The notes under the pieces are model-generated. The model saw nothing but the letters and a program-made list of their open reading frames with translations, was not told where the DNA came from and ran no database searches. A stretch of DNA of 64,000 nt from DASSFG01 sp035547915. GTDB lineage: Bacteria; Planctomycetota; Planctomycetia; Pirellulales; JAICIG01. Below, one piece after another: positions 7,999-17,012 of the stretch (position 1 is its first letter; each line of letters starts with the position of its first letter). The stretch spans positions 1 through 64,000 of the forward strand of contig DASZTS010000020.1 of assembly GCA_035547915.1 (NCBI GenBank), in the 5' to 3' direction. The position numbers and the translations under genes are program-made.

Positions 7999-8967
7999 AT
8001 GGTTAAGACCGCCGTTCTCGATTGGCGCTCCGCGGGACTGCGGTATTTCGCGTACAATCACCATCTCCGTCAACGCTTCGGCGGCAGGGTCCAGAAGGTC
8101 AGCCTCGACGCCGGCATGACCTGTCCGAACGTCGACGGTACCGTAGCTACCGGGGGGTGCGTATTCTGCGATAACCGCAGCTTCAGCCCCAGCCGGCGTC
8201 TGCCGCGGGCCACCATCGCCGGCCAGCTTGCGCAGGGAATGGACCTCTTGCGGCGACGGTATCCCAACGTGGCCCGGTTTTTGGCCTATTTCCAGCCGGC
8301 TACGAACACCTATGCCCCGGTCGATCGGCTGCGGCGGCTCTATGAGGAAGCGATCGACCATGCCGAGGTTGTCGGATTGGTCGTGGGCACCCGTCCCGAT
8401 TGCGTGCCAAACGAGGTGCTCGACCTCCTCGGCGAGTTGGCCGGGCGGACGTACGTTTCGGTCGAGTATGGCATGCAGACCATGCACGATCGATCGTTGT
8501 CGTGGATGAACCGGGGCCATGGACACGCGGCCTTCCTCGACGCCGTCGACCGCAGCCGAGGACGTGGATTCGAAATCGCCGCGCACGTCATCTTGGGGCT
8601 GCCCGGCGAGACGCGAGACGACATGCTGGCCACCGCGCGGGAGCTGGCCCGGTTGCAGGTCGATGCGGTCAAAATCCACAACCTCTACGCCGTCCGGAAC
8701 ACGCCGCTGGCCGATTGGGTGACTGCGGGCGAGGTGACGCTGTTCGAGCGCGACGACTATGTTTCGACGCTCGTCGATTTCCTCGAACTGCTGCCGCCTA
8801 CCTGCCTGGTGGAACGGATCAGCGGCGACGCGCCGCCGGATTATTTGGTCGGACCGGCCTGGTGCCTCGACAAGCCGGCGCTCCGCGCGGCGGTGGACGC
8901 GGAATTCGTCCGCCGCGACACCTGGCAGGGGAGGCTGGCGGTCGGAACGCGGCAGGAACAACATTGA
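7999..8967 (+). CDS. Radical SAM protein of the YhcC/TIGR01212 family
   Basis: An iron-sulphur radical SAM protein. The family signature appears near the start: MTCPNVDGTVATGGCVFCDN, whose spaced cysteines (Cx12CxxC here) bind the 4Fe-4S cluster, followed by the barrel motifs YFQPATNTYAP, GTRPDCVP, VEYGMQT and HVILGLPGET. ATG 7999 was chosen because the family begins shortly before RYFAYNHHLRQRFG; an upstream TTG at 7924 would add 25 residues of unrelated character. The biological substrate of YhcC proteins is not established to my knowledge. It is 33 bp upstream of the HTH-EIIA gene on the same strand. Confidence 0.88.
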   Translation: MVKTAVLDWRSAGLRYFAYNHHLRQRFGGRVQKVSLDAGMTCPNVDGTVATGGCVFCDNRSFSPSRRLPRATIAGQLAQGMDLLRRRYPNVARFLAYFQPATNTYAPVDRLRRLYEEAIDHAEVVGLVVGTRPDCVPNEVLDLLGELAGRTYVSVEYGMQTMHDRSLSWMNRGHGHAAFLDAVDRSRGRGFEIAAHVILGLPGETRDDMLATARELARLQVDAVKIHNLYAVRNTPLADWVTAGEVTLFERDDYVSTLVDFLELLPPTCLVERISGDAPPDYLVGPAWCLDKPALRAAVDAEFVRRDTWQGRLAVGTRQEQH

Positions 8968-8999
8968 TCGATGAATGGCTCCTACCGCCGCGATGATCC

Positions 9000-9701
9000 A
9001 TGGATGACTTCGACCTCGAATCGCTGGCGGCCTACCTGCATCTCGACGCGGCGCAAGTCGCCCGACTCGTCGAGCGGGGCAAGCTGCCCGGCCGCCGCAT
9101 CGCGGGCGATTGGCGATTCTCGCGGCCTGAGATCCATCACTGGCTGGAGAATCGCATCGGCCTCTCCGAGGAAGAGGAACTCGAGCGCGTCGAAGGGGCG
9201 ATGCGGGCCGCCGGAGGCGATGCGTCGGCCGTCATGTCGTTGGCCGACATGCTGCCGACCGAGGCGATTCAGGTGCCGCTGGCCGCCCGCACGCGCAATT
9301 CGGTGATCGATTCGCTCATCGATCTGGCCGCCAGCACCGGCTGGTTGTGGGATCCTCAGAAGATGTCCGATGCGGTCCGCAGCCGGGAAGAAATGCACCC
9401 GACCGCGTTGGACAACGGCGTCGCCCTGCTCCATCCACGCCGTCCGCTGGCCAACATCCTCGAGCAGGCTTTCTTGGCGTTTGGCCGCACCGAGGCCGGT
9501 ATTCCTTTCGGCGGCAGCCGGGGTACGCTCACCGATCTGTTCTTCTTGATCTGTTCGACGGACGACCGTGGCCACCTGCAAACGCTGGCCCGCCTCAGCC
9601 GACTGCTCAACTCGTCCGCATTTATCTACGACCTACGCTCCGCGCCCGACGCGCCGAGTGTGCGCGAGGCGTTCGCACGGGCGGAAGGAGCGCTCCGTTA
9701 G
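9000..9701 (+). CDS. Helix-turn-helix / PTS EIIA-like fusion protein
   Basis: Residues 1-55 resemble excisionase/MerR-type DNA-binding helices (LAAYLHLDAAQVARLVERGK, then GDWRFSRPEIHHWLE). Residues 85-230 resemble a PTS EIIA domain of the fructose/PtsN type: MSLADMLPTEAIQVPLAA, a helix ending ALDNGVALLHPRRPL in which the His corresponds to the phosphorylated residue, then GGSRGTLTDLFFLICSTDD. No sugar permease or EI/HPr gene is nearby, so a regulatory role is more likely than transport. The last base of its stop codon is the first base of the next gene's GTG (TAGTG), suggesting coupled translation. Confidence 0.8.
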   Translation: MDDFDLESLAAYLHLDAAQVARLVERGKLPGRRIAGDWRFSRPEIHHWLENRIGLSEEEELERVEGAMRAAGGDASAVMSLADMLPTEAIQVPLAARTRNSVIDSLIDLAASTGWLWDPQKMSDAVRSREEMHPTALDNGVALLHPRRPLANILEQAFLAFGRTEAGIPFGGSRGTLTDLFFLICSTDDRGHLQTLARLSRLLNSSAFIYDLRSAPDAPSVREAFARAEGALR

Positions 9702-10519
9702 TGCGCATCTTGCTCACGGGCGATTTCGACCGCGACGAATTCGCCGCCACGGTGGCTGAAATCGGGCGGATCGGCGAAGTCGTCCGCGAGTCGTCGTTGG
9801 ATTCCGCCATTCGGCAACTCGCGTCGGACGCGACCCCGGTCGATCTGATCATTATTGCCCAAGCGCGGCCGGGGCAGTATTCCGCGGCGTCGGTCGAGGT
9901 GCTGCGTCGGTGTGCGCCGCTGGCGCCGCTGGTCGCCTTGTTGGGAAGCTGGTGCGACGGCGAGACGCGCAGCGCGGCGCCCTGGCCGGGCGTCACGCGC
10001 GTTCCTTGGCACCAGGGGCAGAGCCGGTTGGTGCAAGAAGTCCGGCGGCTGGCCGCGGGCGAACTGACCGTTTTCAGCCAACCTCTCACGGCCAGCGCGG
10101 AAGAGCGCTTGCTGCATTCGACCCTTCATCGCCACGATGCCATTGCCGGCAGCCTCGCGGTCCTCAGCGCTCATCGAGAGCAGGCCGACTGGCTGGCAGC
10201 CGCCTGCCTATCTGCCGGTATGTCGACGGTCATATTCCGGACGATTCCTCAGAACGCGGTCGAGGGTGTCCAAGTGGTCGTTTGGGACGCTGGATTACCG
10301 GGGCCAGACCTTCCCGCGATCTGTCGGCAGATGATCGGCCGTTTCGCGGGTGCCGCGGTTCTCGCCTTGTTGGACTTTCCGAGATGCGATGACGTACGAG
10401 ACCTGAGACGGGCCGGAGCGGTCGCCGTGCTGGCCAAGCCGCTCTCGGTATCGGACCTGACCGAGAGTGTCCGGGCGGCTGCGGCGGGGCGGCAGACGTT
10501 TTCGGCTAACACCGGGTGA
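9701..10519 (+). CDS. Receiver-like regulatory protein (two degenerate REC-type halves)
   Basis: Chosen start GTG 9701 overlaps the previous stop; a longer frame upstream is antisense-like shadow. The N-terminal half begins VRILLTGDFDRDEFAATV and alternates strands and helices like a receiver domain, but no clear phospho-acceptor Asp is visible. The C-terminal half has VVVWDAGLPGPDLP, with an Asp where phosphorylation would occur, and AGAVAVLAKPLSVSDL, with the conserved Lys-Pro. The arrangement suggests a diverged response-regulator fold used for protein contacts. It is coupled to the HTH-EIIA gene, so the two products may work together. Confidence 0.65.
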   Translation: MRILLTGDFDRDEFAATVAEIGRIGEVVRESSLDSAIRQLASDATPVDLIIIAQARPGQYSAASVEVLRRCAPLAPLVALLGSWCDGETRSAAPWPGVTRVPWHQGQSRLVQEVRRLAAGELTVFSQPLTASAEERLLHSTLHRHDAIAGSLAVLSAHREQADWLAAACLSAGMSTVIFRTIPQNAVEGVQVVVWDAGLPGPDLPAICRQMIGRFAGAAVLALLDFPRCDDVRDLRRAGAVAVLAKPLSVSDLTESVRAAAAGRQTFSANTG

Positions 10520-10581
10520 AGGGGCGAATTCGTCGAGCGCGAGCGGTTCCCTCTGAGCGGGCGTTCAGATAGGATGGGAAC

Positions 10582-11958
10582 ATGAAGTCAAAGACGAGTT
10601 CGGCACCCGAAACGAAGGGCAGTTATTCGTTTATCAGCCTCGGCTGCCCGAAGAATCTGGTCGATAGCGAGCGCATGCTCGGACTGCTGCAATTGGACGG
10701 CTACCGGCTGGTGAATGAGCCGGAAGGGGCCGACTTTGTGGTCGTGAACACGTGCGGCTTCATCGAGCGTGCCCGCGACGAATCGTACGCGGCGATCCAC
10801 GAGATGCTCGACCTCAAACGCCGCGGCGGTACCAAGGGCGTCATCGTGTCGGGCTGCCTCGCCGAGCGAGAGAAAGAAGCGCTCCTCGAAAAGTGCCCCG
10901 ACATCGACCATCTGGTGGGTGTGTTCGGCCGCGAGCACGTCACCAAGGTGGCCGACCGCCTCTTGGGCGGCCTGGTCGAACAACGCACGGTATTTCGGCC
11001 GGCCCCGTCGCACCCGTTGCCCGACACCGACCGACTGCGAATCACCCCACGGCATTTCGCCTTTCTCAAAATCTCCGAGGGGTGCGATCGCCTCTGCACC
11101 TTCTGTGCGATCCCGAAGATGCGTGGCAAGCACGCCACGAAGCCGATCGAAGAGGTCGTTGCGGAAGCGCGCGAACTGGTTCGCGACGGTGTGCGCGAGC
11201 TGAACATCGTCGCCCAGGACACGACCTACTACGGCATCGATCTGTATGGCCGTCCGCGGTTGGCCGAATTGCTCGCCGAACTCGATCGCATCGAGGGGCT
11301 CGATTGGATCCGCGTGATGTACCTCTACCCGATGTACTTCGGCGACGAACTGGTCGACGTTCTGGCGCAGAGCCCGAAGATCGTTCCCTACCTCGACCTG
11401 CCACTGCAACACATCAACGACGTGATGCTGCGGCGCATGCAGCGGCGGGTGAACCGCACCGATACCGAGGCCCTGCTGGCACGTCTGCGAAAGGCGATTC
11501 CCGATCTGGTCCTGCGGACGACGTTTCTGGTCGGTTTCCCGGGCGAGACCGACGCGCAATTCGACGAACTCGTCGAATTCGTGCGGGAGCAGCGTTTCGA
11601 GCGGCTCGGCGTATTCACGTATTCCTACGAGGCCGATACGCCGTCGGCCCGCTTGGGCGAGCACTTGGACGAGGATCTCAAGAACTCGCGACGCGAGCGG
11701 TTGATGGCCGCGCAGCAGGAGGTCGCCTTCGCCTGGAACGACCGGCAAATCGGCAAGCAACTCGACGTGCTCATCGACCGTCCGGTGCCGGACGAACGGA
11801 ACGCTTGGATCGGTCGCTCCTATGCCGACGCGCCGGACGTGGACGGCGTGGTCTACGTGACGGGCAAGAAATTACGCCCCGGCCAGATAGTGAGCTGTGA
11901 AATCGTGGCTTCGCGCGACTATGATTTAATCGGGGCAGCCGTCGGCAAACCTCGTTAA
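10582..11958 (+). CDS. rimO: Ribosomal protein S12 methylthiotransferase RimO
   Basis: Radical SAM enzyme that methylthiolates the conserved Asp of ribosomal protein S12. The N-terminal UPF0004 domain has ISLGCPKNLVDSERMLG, VVNTCGFIERARDES and VSGCLAEREKE, supplying three cluster cysteines. The radical SAM motif is CDRLCTFCAIP, followed by NIVAQDTTYYGIDLYG and LDLPLQHIND. A C-terminal TRAM-like domain covers about residues 385-455. The GCPKNLVDSE signature separates RimO from MiaB. At 458 residues the length is normal. It is 11 bp upstream of pgsA and probably co-transcribed with it. Confidence 0.96.
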   Translation: MKSKTSSAPETKGSYSFISLGCPKNLVDSERMLGLLQLDGYRLVNEPEGADFVVVNTCGFIERARDESYAAIHEMLDLKRRGGTKGVIVSGCLAEREKEALLEKCPDIDHLVGVFGREHVTKVADRLLGGLVEQRTVFRPAPSHPLPDTDRLRITPRHFAFLKISEGCDRLCTFCAIPKMRGKHATKPIEEVVAEARELVRDGVRELNIVAQDTTYYGIDLYGRPRLAELLAELDRIEGLDWIRVMYLYPMYFGDELVDVLAQSPKIVPYLDLPLQHINDVMLRRMQRRVNRTDTEALLARLRKAIPDLVLRTTFLVGFPGETDAQFDELVEFVREQRFERLGVFTYSYEADTPSARLGEHLDEDLKNSRRERLMAAQQEVAFAWNDRQIGKQLDVLIDRPVPDERNAWIGRSYADAPDVDGVVYVTGKKLRPGQIVSCEIVASRDYDLIGAAVGKPR

Positions 11959-11969
11959 ACGGGCGATGC

Positions 11970-12566
11970 ATGTCAGTCAGCACCGAGCCACAGGGTACCA
12001 AGCCGCAGTCTCGTTCGGCCATCTTTAACCTGCCGAACCAACTCACCATCTCGCGATTGGCGCTCGCCATCGTGTTGTTCGGCCTGATCACCTACCAATA
12101 CTGGCTGACCAGCCTGGTGGTTTTCGTGGTAGCGTCGGCGACCGATTGGCTCGACGGTTATTTTGCCCGCAAATACGGACTGGTCACCGTGCTGGGGCGA
12201 ATCCTCGATCCGTTCGTCGACAAGATCATCATCTGCGGCGCGTTCACCTGCCTGGTGGCCGAGCCCCGTTCGGGCATCGCCGGGTGGATGGCGGTCGTGG
12301 TCGTCGGCCGCGAGTTGCTGATTACGGCGCTGCGTGGCTTTTTGGAGCAACAGGGGGCCGATTTCTCGGCGGCCATGTCCGGCAAGTTGAAGATGGTCGC
12401 GCAGTGCTTCGCCGCGGGCGTCAGCCTGTTCTCGCTCTCCTATGCTGCCGGCAGTGAGCCGGAGTGGCTCCGCTATCTGTTGCCGATCTGTGTCTGGAGC
12501 GCGCTGGCGCTCACGGTCTATTCGGGCGTCGAGTACGTCCGCCGCGCCGTGCAGTTGGTCGGCTGA
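11970..12566 (+). CDS. pgsA: CDP-diacylglycerol--glycerol-3-phosphate 3-phosphatidyltransferase
   Basis: Integral membrane enzyme forming phosphatidylglycerol phosphate, the committed step of acidic phospholipid synthesis. The CDP-alcohol phosphotransferase signature (DG..AR........G...D...D) reads DWLDGYFARKYG followed by VLGRILDPFVDK. About five hydrophobic segments and a length of 198 residues fit PgsA. The first 15 residues are polar, then LPNQLTISRLALAIVLFG begins the family region. It ends 12 bp from the convergent serine protease gene. Confidence 0.93.
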   Translation: MSVSTEPQGTKPQSRSAIFNLPNQLTISRLALAIVLFGLITYQYWLTSLVVFVVASATDWLDGYFARKYGLVTVLGRILDPFVDKIIICGAFTCLVAEPRSGIAGWMAVVVVGRELLITALRGFLEQQGADFSAAMSGKLKMVAQCFAAGVSLFSLSYAAGSEPEWLRYLLPICVWSALALTVYSGVEYVRRAVQLVG

Positions 12567-12578
12567 GGGATCCCCGCG

Positions 12579-14051
12579 TCACGGGTTCACGGAGGCCGCC
12601 TCGGCCGGCGCAGGCGGTTGATCGAGGGGTATGGCCTGGTCTTTGTCGAGATCGATCACCGTCACGTCTCCCAAATAGAGGCGAGACAGGAAGCCGCCGA
12701 TCGAGAACGGGCGTCGTACCGACAACGGCCGATCGTCCTGGTAGGTGAACAACACCTTGCCATCCATGGCCACTTCGATCTCGCCGCGCTGTCGCGTGAT
12801 CGCCAGCCGGAACAGCTTGGCCGACGGATTTCCCTCGCGCACACCCTTCACGAGTTGGGAGCCGCGATAGAGCGACGTGCCCACATGGCTCGACAGCAAC
12901 GTGTAGCCGCCGCCCTGCTCGATCGATACATCGCTCGCCGCGCCGAGGCGCACATAGATCCGCCGCAGATCCTTGCGCTGTTCCGCGCCGATCTTTTGCG
13001 CACCTTGCAGGTGTTCGACGGCGCAGGAAATCACGAGCTGGAAATTCTCGGGCAAGGGCTCGCGGCTGGAAACCCAATACGGCCCGCCGTGGCTGTCGAG
13101 GATCAGGAATTTGTCTTCCTCGCGGGTGCGCCCCCGCTCGACGTTCCAGTTGGCGGCGCGCGGTGCGATGGCCAGCGGCAACTCCAACCGCCGCGGATCG
13201 ACCGGACCGGGCGAGGGATGGACGTCCGACGAGTCCGCCGCGGCAGTTGCCGCCGCGGCACGTACTTCGTCGAGGTATAGCGCGAAGCCGACGTTCTCGG
13301 CCTTGAGCTCCTTGAGCGTGACGATGCCCACCGCCTGCCCTTTGGCGTTCAATAACGGTCCACCCGAATTTCCCTGATTCACGGCCGCGTCGGTCTGGTA
13401 GTACGATTTGCCGCTGAAGCGGACACGCGTCGACGACACACTTCCCTTGTTGAACGACAGCACGGCTTCGTTCTCGTGGATGTAGGGGTAACCGATCACG
13501 GCCACGCTGGAGCCGAGCGGAAGCTTGTCGTGCGAGAGCGGCAACGCGTGGAACGGGCCATAGCCGGGCTGGGCCGCGATTTTCAGGATGGCGAAATCGA
13601 GGTTTTCGTCCTTCGGCGCGCGATACACGAGTGCGGCGCGGAACCAGTCGAGATCGTCGGGGTCGCGCTTCGACGGAACACCGATCAGCAACACCGTGCC
13701 GCGCGACGTCGAATCGTTCGGTTCCACCACGTGCCGGCTGGTGTAGATCACGCCGTCGGTCGATACCAAGAACCCCGAGCCGAGCGCCACCTCGCGGCCC
13801 GGTGTGATACGCCGTACGAAGACCACCGCTTTGCGGGCCTCGGCGACGTTGAAGTCGCTTTCGCCGCACACTCCGTCCAGCGGGGCAACAAAGAGTGGTG
13901 CAACAGAGAGCAGCGCGATGAATGCCGTGCGCCAAAAGATGAGCGGGCTGCGACAAAGACAATACCCTGCCGGGCGCACTTCGTCCCTTTGCCTCATGAA
14001 CAGCTTCATACGTGCGAAACGGTCCTTCCTGCTTGCCGGCTTCCCGTCCAC
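12579..14051 (-). CDS. Secreted trypsin-like serine protease with C-terminal beta-sandwich-like domain
   Basis: S1-family (HtrA/S1C-like) protease. The triad is visible as His in YTSRHVVEPN, Asp in ENLDFAILKI and Ser in VNQGNSGGPLL. A hydrophobic segment near residue 40 (WRTAFIALLSVAPLFVAPL) followed by GVCG fits a signal peptide or anchor. The start could be ATG 14051 or, more compactly, Met at 14009. No PDZ domain follows. The last 200 residues instead alternate strands (GGPYWVSSREPLPENFQLV, GEIEVAMDGKVLFTYQDD), resembling LamG/DUF1080-type sandwich domains. It probably acts outside the cytoplasmic membrane; the substrate is unknown. Confidence 0.87.
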   Translation of the reverse strand: MDGKPASRKDRFARMKLFMRQRDEVRPAGYCLCRSPLIFWRTAFIALLSVAPLFVAPLDGVCGESDFNVAEARKAVVFVRRITPGREVALGSGFLVSTDGVIYTSRHVVEPNDSTSRGTVLLIGVPSKRDPDDLDWFRAALVYRAPKDENLDFAILKIAAQPGYGPFHALPLSHDKLPLGSSVAVIGYPYIHENEAVLSFNKGSVSSTRVRFSGKSYYQTDAAVNQGNSGGPLLNAKGQAVGIVTLKELKAENVGFALYLDEVRAAAATAAADSSDVHPSPGPVDPRRLELPLAIAPRAANWNVERGRTREEDKFLILDSHGGPYWVSSREPLPENFQLVISCAVEHLQGAQKIGAEQRKDLRRIYVRLGAASDVSIEQGGGYTLLSSHVGTSLYRGSQLVKGVREGNPSAKLFRLAITRQRGEIEVAMDGKVLFTYQDDRPLSVRRPFSIGGFLSRLYLGDVTVIDLDKDQAIPLDQPPAPAEAASVNP

Positions 14052-14215
14052 TTAAGTATAACGCTCGGATGGAATCGACGTACCGCTCGCCATCGGTATC
14101 GTCGACATGACGGAAAGCCGCTCGTGGTACCGTCTTGCAATGAGGGCTCTTGCTGGCGGGCCTGTCGAAATCTCTTTGTTAGCCCCGGCGGCCTCGGTCG
14201 GAGTTCGATTCAACC

Positions 14216-15001
14216 ATGACGGCACCGTTCGTCCGCATCAACATCCACCAACAGGCGGGCACCATCATCCTGAACCGTCCGGAGAAGCGCAATGCGCTCA
14301 ACCGGGCCATGCTCGATGAATTGCGCGAGGCGCTGGGCGACTTGCACCTGCAGCGCAACGTGCGGGCCGTGATCCTCACCGGCGCGGGTGCCGCCTTCTG
14401 TGCCGGTATGGATCTACAAGAGATGCTCGCCGCGGGCCAGGAGGAGGACGCACGCCAGCGTTGGCAAGCCGATGCCGACCTGTATCGCGACCTGATCGAG
14501 ACGATGTGGCGTTTCCCCAAACCGTTGATCGCGGCGGTGAACGGCCCCGCCATGGCCGGTGGCGCCGGGTTGCTGTTGGCCTGCGACATCGTCGTGGCGT
14601 CGAATGAAGCACGATTCGGGTTGCCGGAGCCGCTGCGCGGCATCGTGGCGGGCATCGTGGCGCCGCTGTTGTGTTTTCGACTGGGCGGAGGGCAGGCGGC
14701 GCGACTGCTGCTGAGCGCCGCGACGATCGATGCCCAGGAGGCGCATCGTGTGGGGATCTTCCACGAACTGACCGGGCCGGACGTGCTTTGGCCCCGAGCG
14801 ATCGAAATCGCCGCGCAATGCAGTCGCTGCGCGGGCGAAGCTCTCCAACTCACCAAGAGGCTGCTCAACGAGATGATCGCCGAGCAGCTTCCCACCCTAT
14901 TGACCGCCGGGGCCGCCGTGAGCGCCACGGCGCGCACGACCGACGCGGCCGCCGAAGGGCTGGCGGCCTTTCTTGAAAAGCGCGAACCGAAGTGGCCCTG
15001 A
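14216..15001 (+). CDS. Enoyl-CoA hydratase/isomerase family protein
   Basis: Crotonase-fold acyl-CoA enzyme. Signatures are NRPEKRNALN near the N-terminus, the first oxyanion-hole loop GAGAAFCAGMDLQEM, and the second, NGPAMAGGAGLLLACDIV. The Glu in ARFGLPEPLRGIVAG lies where one catalytic Glu sits in hydratases; the other usual Glu position in the Gly-rich helix is replaced, so the exact reaction is uncertain. At 261 residues it is full length. It stands alone with no fatty-acid oxidation genes beside it. Confidence 0.88.
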   Translation: MTAPFVRINIHQQAGTIILNRPEKRNALNRAMLDELREALGDLHLQRNVRAVILTGAGAAFCAGMDLQEMLAAGQEEDARQRWQADADLYRDLIETMWRFPKPLIAAVNGPAMAGGAGLLLACDIVVASNEARFGLPEPLRGIVAGIVAPLLCFRLGGGQAARLLLSAATIDAQEAHRVGIFHELTGPDVLWPRAIEIAAQCSRCAGEALQLTKRLLNEMIAEQLPTLLTAGAAVSATARTTDAAAEGLAAFLEKREPKWP

Positions 15002-15194
15002 GAAGGGCTGGCGGCGAAGGCCAAGGAACTCTCTCGCGCCGGAATGGTCCGTAAGTCCATGTGTGGCTGTTCGTTGCAGCGATGTGTCGAGGTGTGGAAA
15101 AAGCCATCCGAACGGCCAAATGGGCGAACTGTGGCGAGATGTTCCTTTAAAACGAGAAAAAGGATTTATGGCGGTCGCGTAGGTTTGACGATCT

Positions 15195-16385
15195 ATGACG
15201 GGCATGGAGGACGAAGCTCCTTTATCCGTCGAGCGGTACCGCGTGAGGCAGGCCGGCGCGCGCCGGCGATTCAAGCGCCGCGGAATGCTCAGTCTGGCTT
15301 GGGGCTTGGTCGGAATTGCCTTGCTCGAAGCGCTGGTCAACTTCACCGTCGACCGGATCGAGCCGGCCCTCCGTGAGCCGGAATACGGCCGCAAACTGGC
15401 TTTCCTCCGGGACCAGGTGCGCCAGGCCCCCGACCGTCCGCTGATGCTCTTGCTCGGCAGCTCGCGGACCGCCTATGGGCTGCGTTCGGATACCGTCTTC
15501 GCCGATCAGGCCGCCGACGCGCCGTTGGTCTACAATTTTGGGATCTTGGGCGGCGGGCCGGTCTACGAACTGGTCTATCTGCACCGGCTGCTCGACGCCG
15601 GAATCCGACCGCGGTGGGTCGTCATCGAAGTCCATCCGGGGTTGCTCAACGAAGCGCCCGAGTTGGCCGCCGGTCACATCCCCGCCATCGAACGTTGCGA
15701 CGCTCGGGACCTATGCGTCCTGAACGAGTATCTCGAGAATCCGCTTGCGACGTGGCAACATTGGCTGCGCTACCGGGCGGCCGCGTGCTACGAACTGCGC
15801 AGCGAGTTCATCCGCCGCTACGCCGCCTCTTGGGCCCCCGCGCGGACGGGGCTCGACCTCGTGAACCTGAACCTGATGAGGCTCGACCTGACCACGCCGC
15901 TCGGTTGGGTGCCGTTGTCGTGGCCACGTCCCGACGAAGCCCTGCGTAAGCAACGGGCGGAGATGTGCCGCCAGGCCTATGCTCCCGGTTACCGCGATTT
16001 CGAGGTGAGTGCTCGGACCGATCGGGCGTTGCGGGAAATGCTCTCGATCTGCCGCAGCGAAGGGATCTCGGCAGCCTTGCTGCTCATGCCCGAAGCCGAG
16101 GAGACGCGCGACGGCGACGTGATTCGTGCCCAAGAGAAACTGGGGCATTATCTGGCTGGGTTGAAAAACGAATACGGTGTGCCCGTGTTCGACGCCAGTC
16201 ATTGGTGCGACGACACCGATTTCGGCGACGGCCAACATCTGCTCGCCGAGGCGGCCGCCGGGCTCTCCAGCCGGCTGGGCGACGAAGCCCTCGGCACGTG
16301 GATAGCCTCGTCTTCGCCCGGTCGCGCCGATCGGTTCGGCACGGCGGCCATCGCCGCCCGCCGCCAGGCCGAGGCGAAACGATAG
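15195..16385 (+). CDS. SGNH/GDSL-like membrane-anchored protein
   Basis: One N-terminal membrane helix (LSLAWGLVGIALLEALVNF) precedes a domain starting LMLLLGSSRTAYGL, which resembles SGNH block I with its Ser. Near the C-terminus, FDASHWCDDTDFGDGQHLL resembles the Asp...His block V. The body resembles poorly characterised planctomycete proteins related to acyl-transfer or esterase activities on cell-surface polysaccharide. No polymer synthesis genes are adjacent. ATG 15195 gives a basic cytoplasmic N-terminus consistent with a type II anchor. The enzyme role is inferred from these motifs only. Confidence 0.65.
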   Translation: MTGMEDEAPLSVERYRVRQAGARRRFKRRGMLSLAWGLVGIALLEALVNFTVDRIEPALREPEYGRKLAFLRDQVRQAPDRPLMLLLGSSRTAYGLRSDTVFADQAADAPLVYNFGILGGGPVYELVYLHRLLDAGIRPRWVVIEVHPGLLNEAPELAAGHIPAIERCDARDLCVLNEYLENPLATWQHWLRYRAAACYELRSEFIRRYAASWAPARTGLDLVNLNLMRLDLTTPLGWVPLSWPRPDEALRKQRAEMCRQAYAPGYRDFEVSARTDRALREMLSICRSEGISAALLLMPEAEETRDGDVIRAQEKLGHYLAGLKNEYGVPVFDASHWCDDTDFGDGQHLLAEAAAGLSSRLGDEALGTWIASSSPGRADRFGTAAIAARRQAEAKR

Positions 16386-16524
16386 TCGGCGACGAGCCGG
16401 CTTCTCTCCGGCTCTCTTGATGCGGTTCCATCGGCCGCGCCGCCTCCACGACGGAAAGTGACCGAACGGTTACAATACGTTTGCCGTCTGGCCGAACGGA
16501 CCCGAACCGTGGAGCGCGCCACCG

Positions 16525-16905
16525 ATGCCCGACCAAACCGACCTGGATTTCTTGAAGGCTTTCATGCAGACGGCGCGGCATTTCACGGCGCTGGCGCCGC
16601 AGACCATGCGCGATCCGCGGGCGTTCGATCTGGTGGAACGCCGGGCCGCCGAGATTCTTGATGATCCGCCGCTCGACCTGCATCACCGGGTGATGGAACA
16701 CATGGGCGAACTGCGACAGGAAGAGGGGGGCCTGTTCGGCGGACACAACAGCGAGCTGTTGGAAGAGCTGGGCGACTATCCGCAGGCACGGCGTGTGTTC
16801 TATGCCGTCATCGCGGCCTGCCACGATCTCGGTCCCGAGTTGGAGAGCCGCCCGCACATACACCATCCGCCGGATGCCGAGCCCCTCGAAGGGCGCGATT
16901 TGTAA
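16525..16905 (+). CDS. Hypothetical protein (126 aa)
   Basis: A soluble, acidic, mainly helical protein with no family recognised. Visible features are repeated short helices (FLKAFMQTARHF, LDLHHRVMEHMGELRQEE) and a His/Pro-rich stretch near the end (RPHIHHPPDAEP). Codon use and GC match the neighbours and it fills the space between two same-strand genes, which supports a real gene. A TACAAT hexamer at 16471-16476 could be part of its promoter, but no good -35 element was found. Confidence 0.5.
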   Translation: MPDQTDLDFLKAFMQTARHFTALAPQTMRDPRAFDLVERRAAEILDDPPLDLHHRVMEHMGELRQEEGGLFGGHNSELLEELGDYPQARRVFYAVIAACHDLGPELESRPHIHHPPDAEPLEGRDL

Positions 16906-17012
16906 TACCGGCCGGACAGGACCCGGATGGTGGAGCGCGGGCAACACTTGCAACTTCCGTCGCGCCCGGTAGGTTATCTTGCAAACGCTGTTCTACCGAA
17001 GGGAACCCTGCC

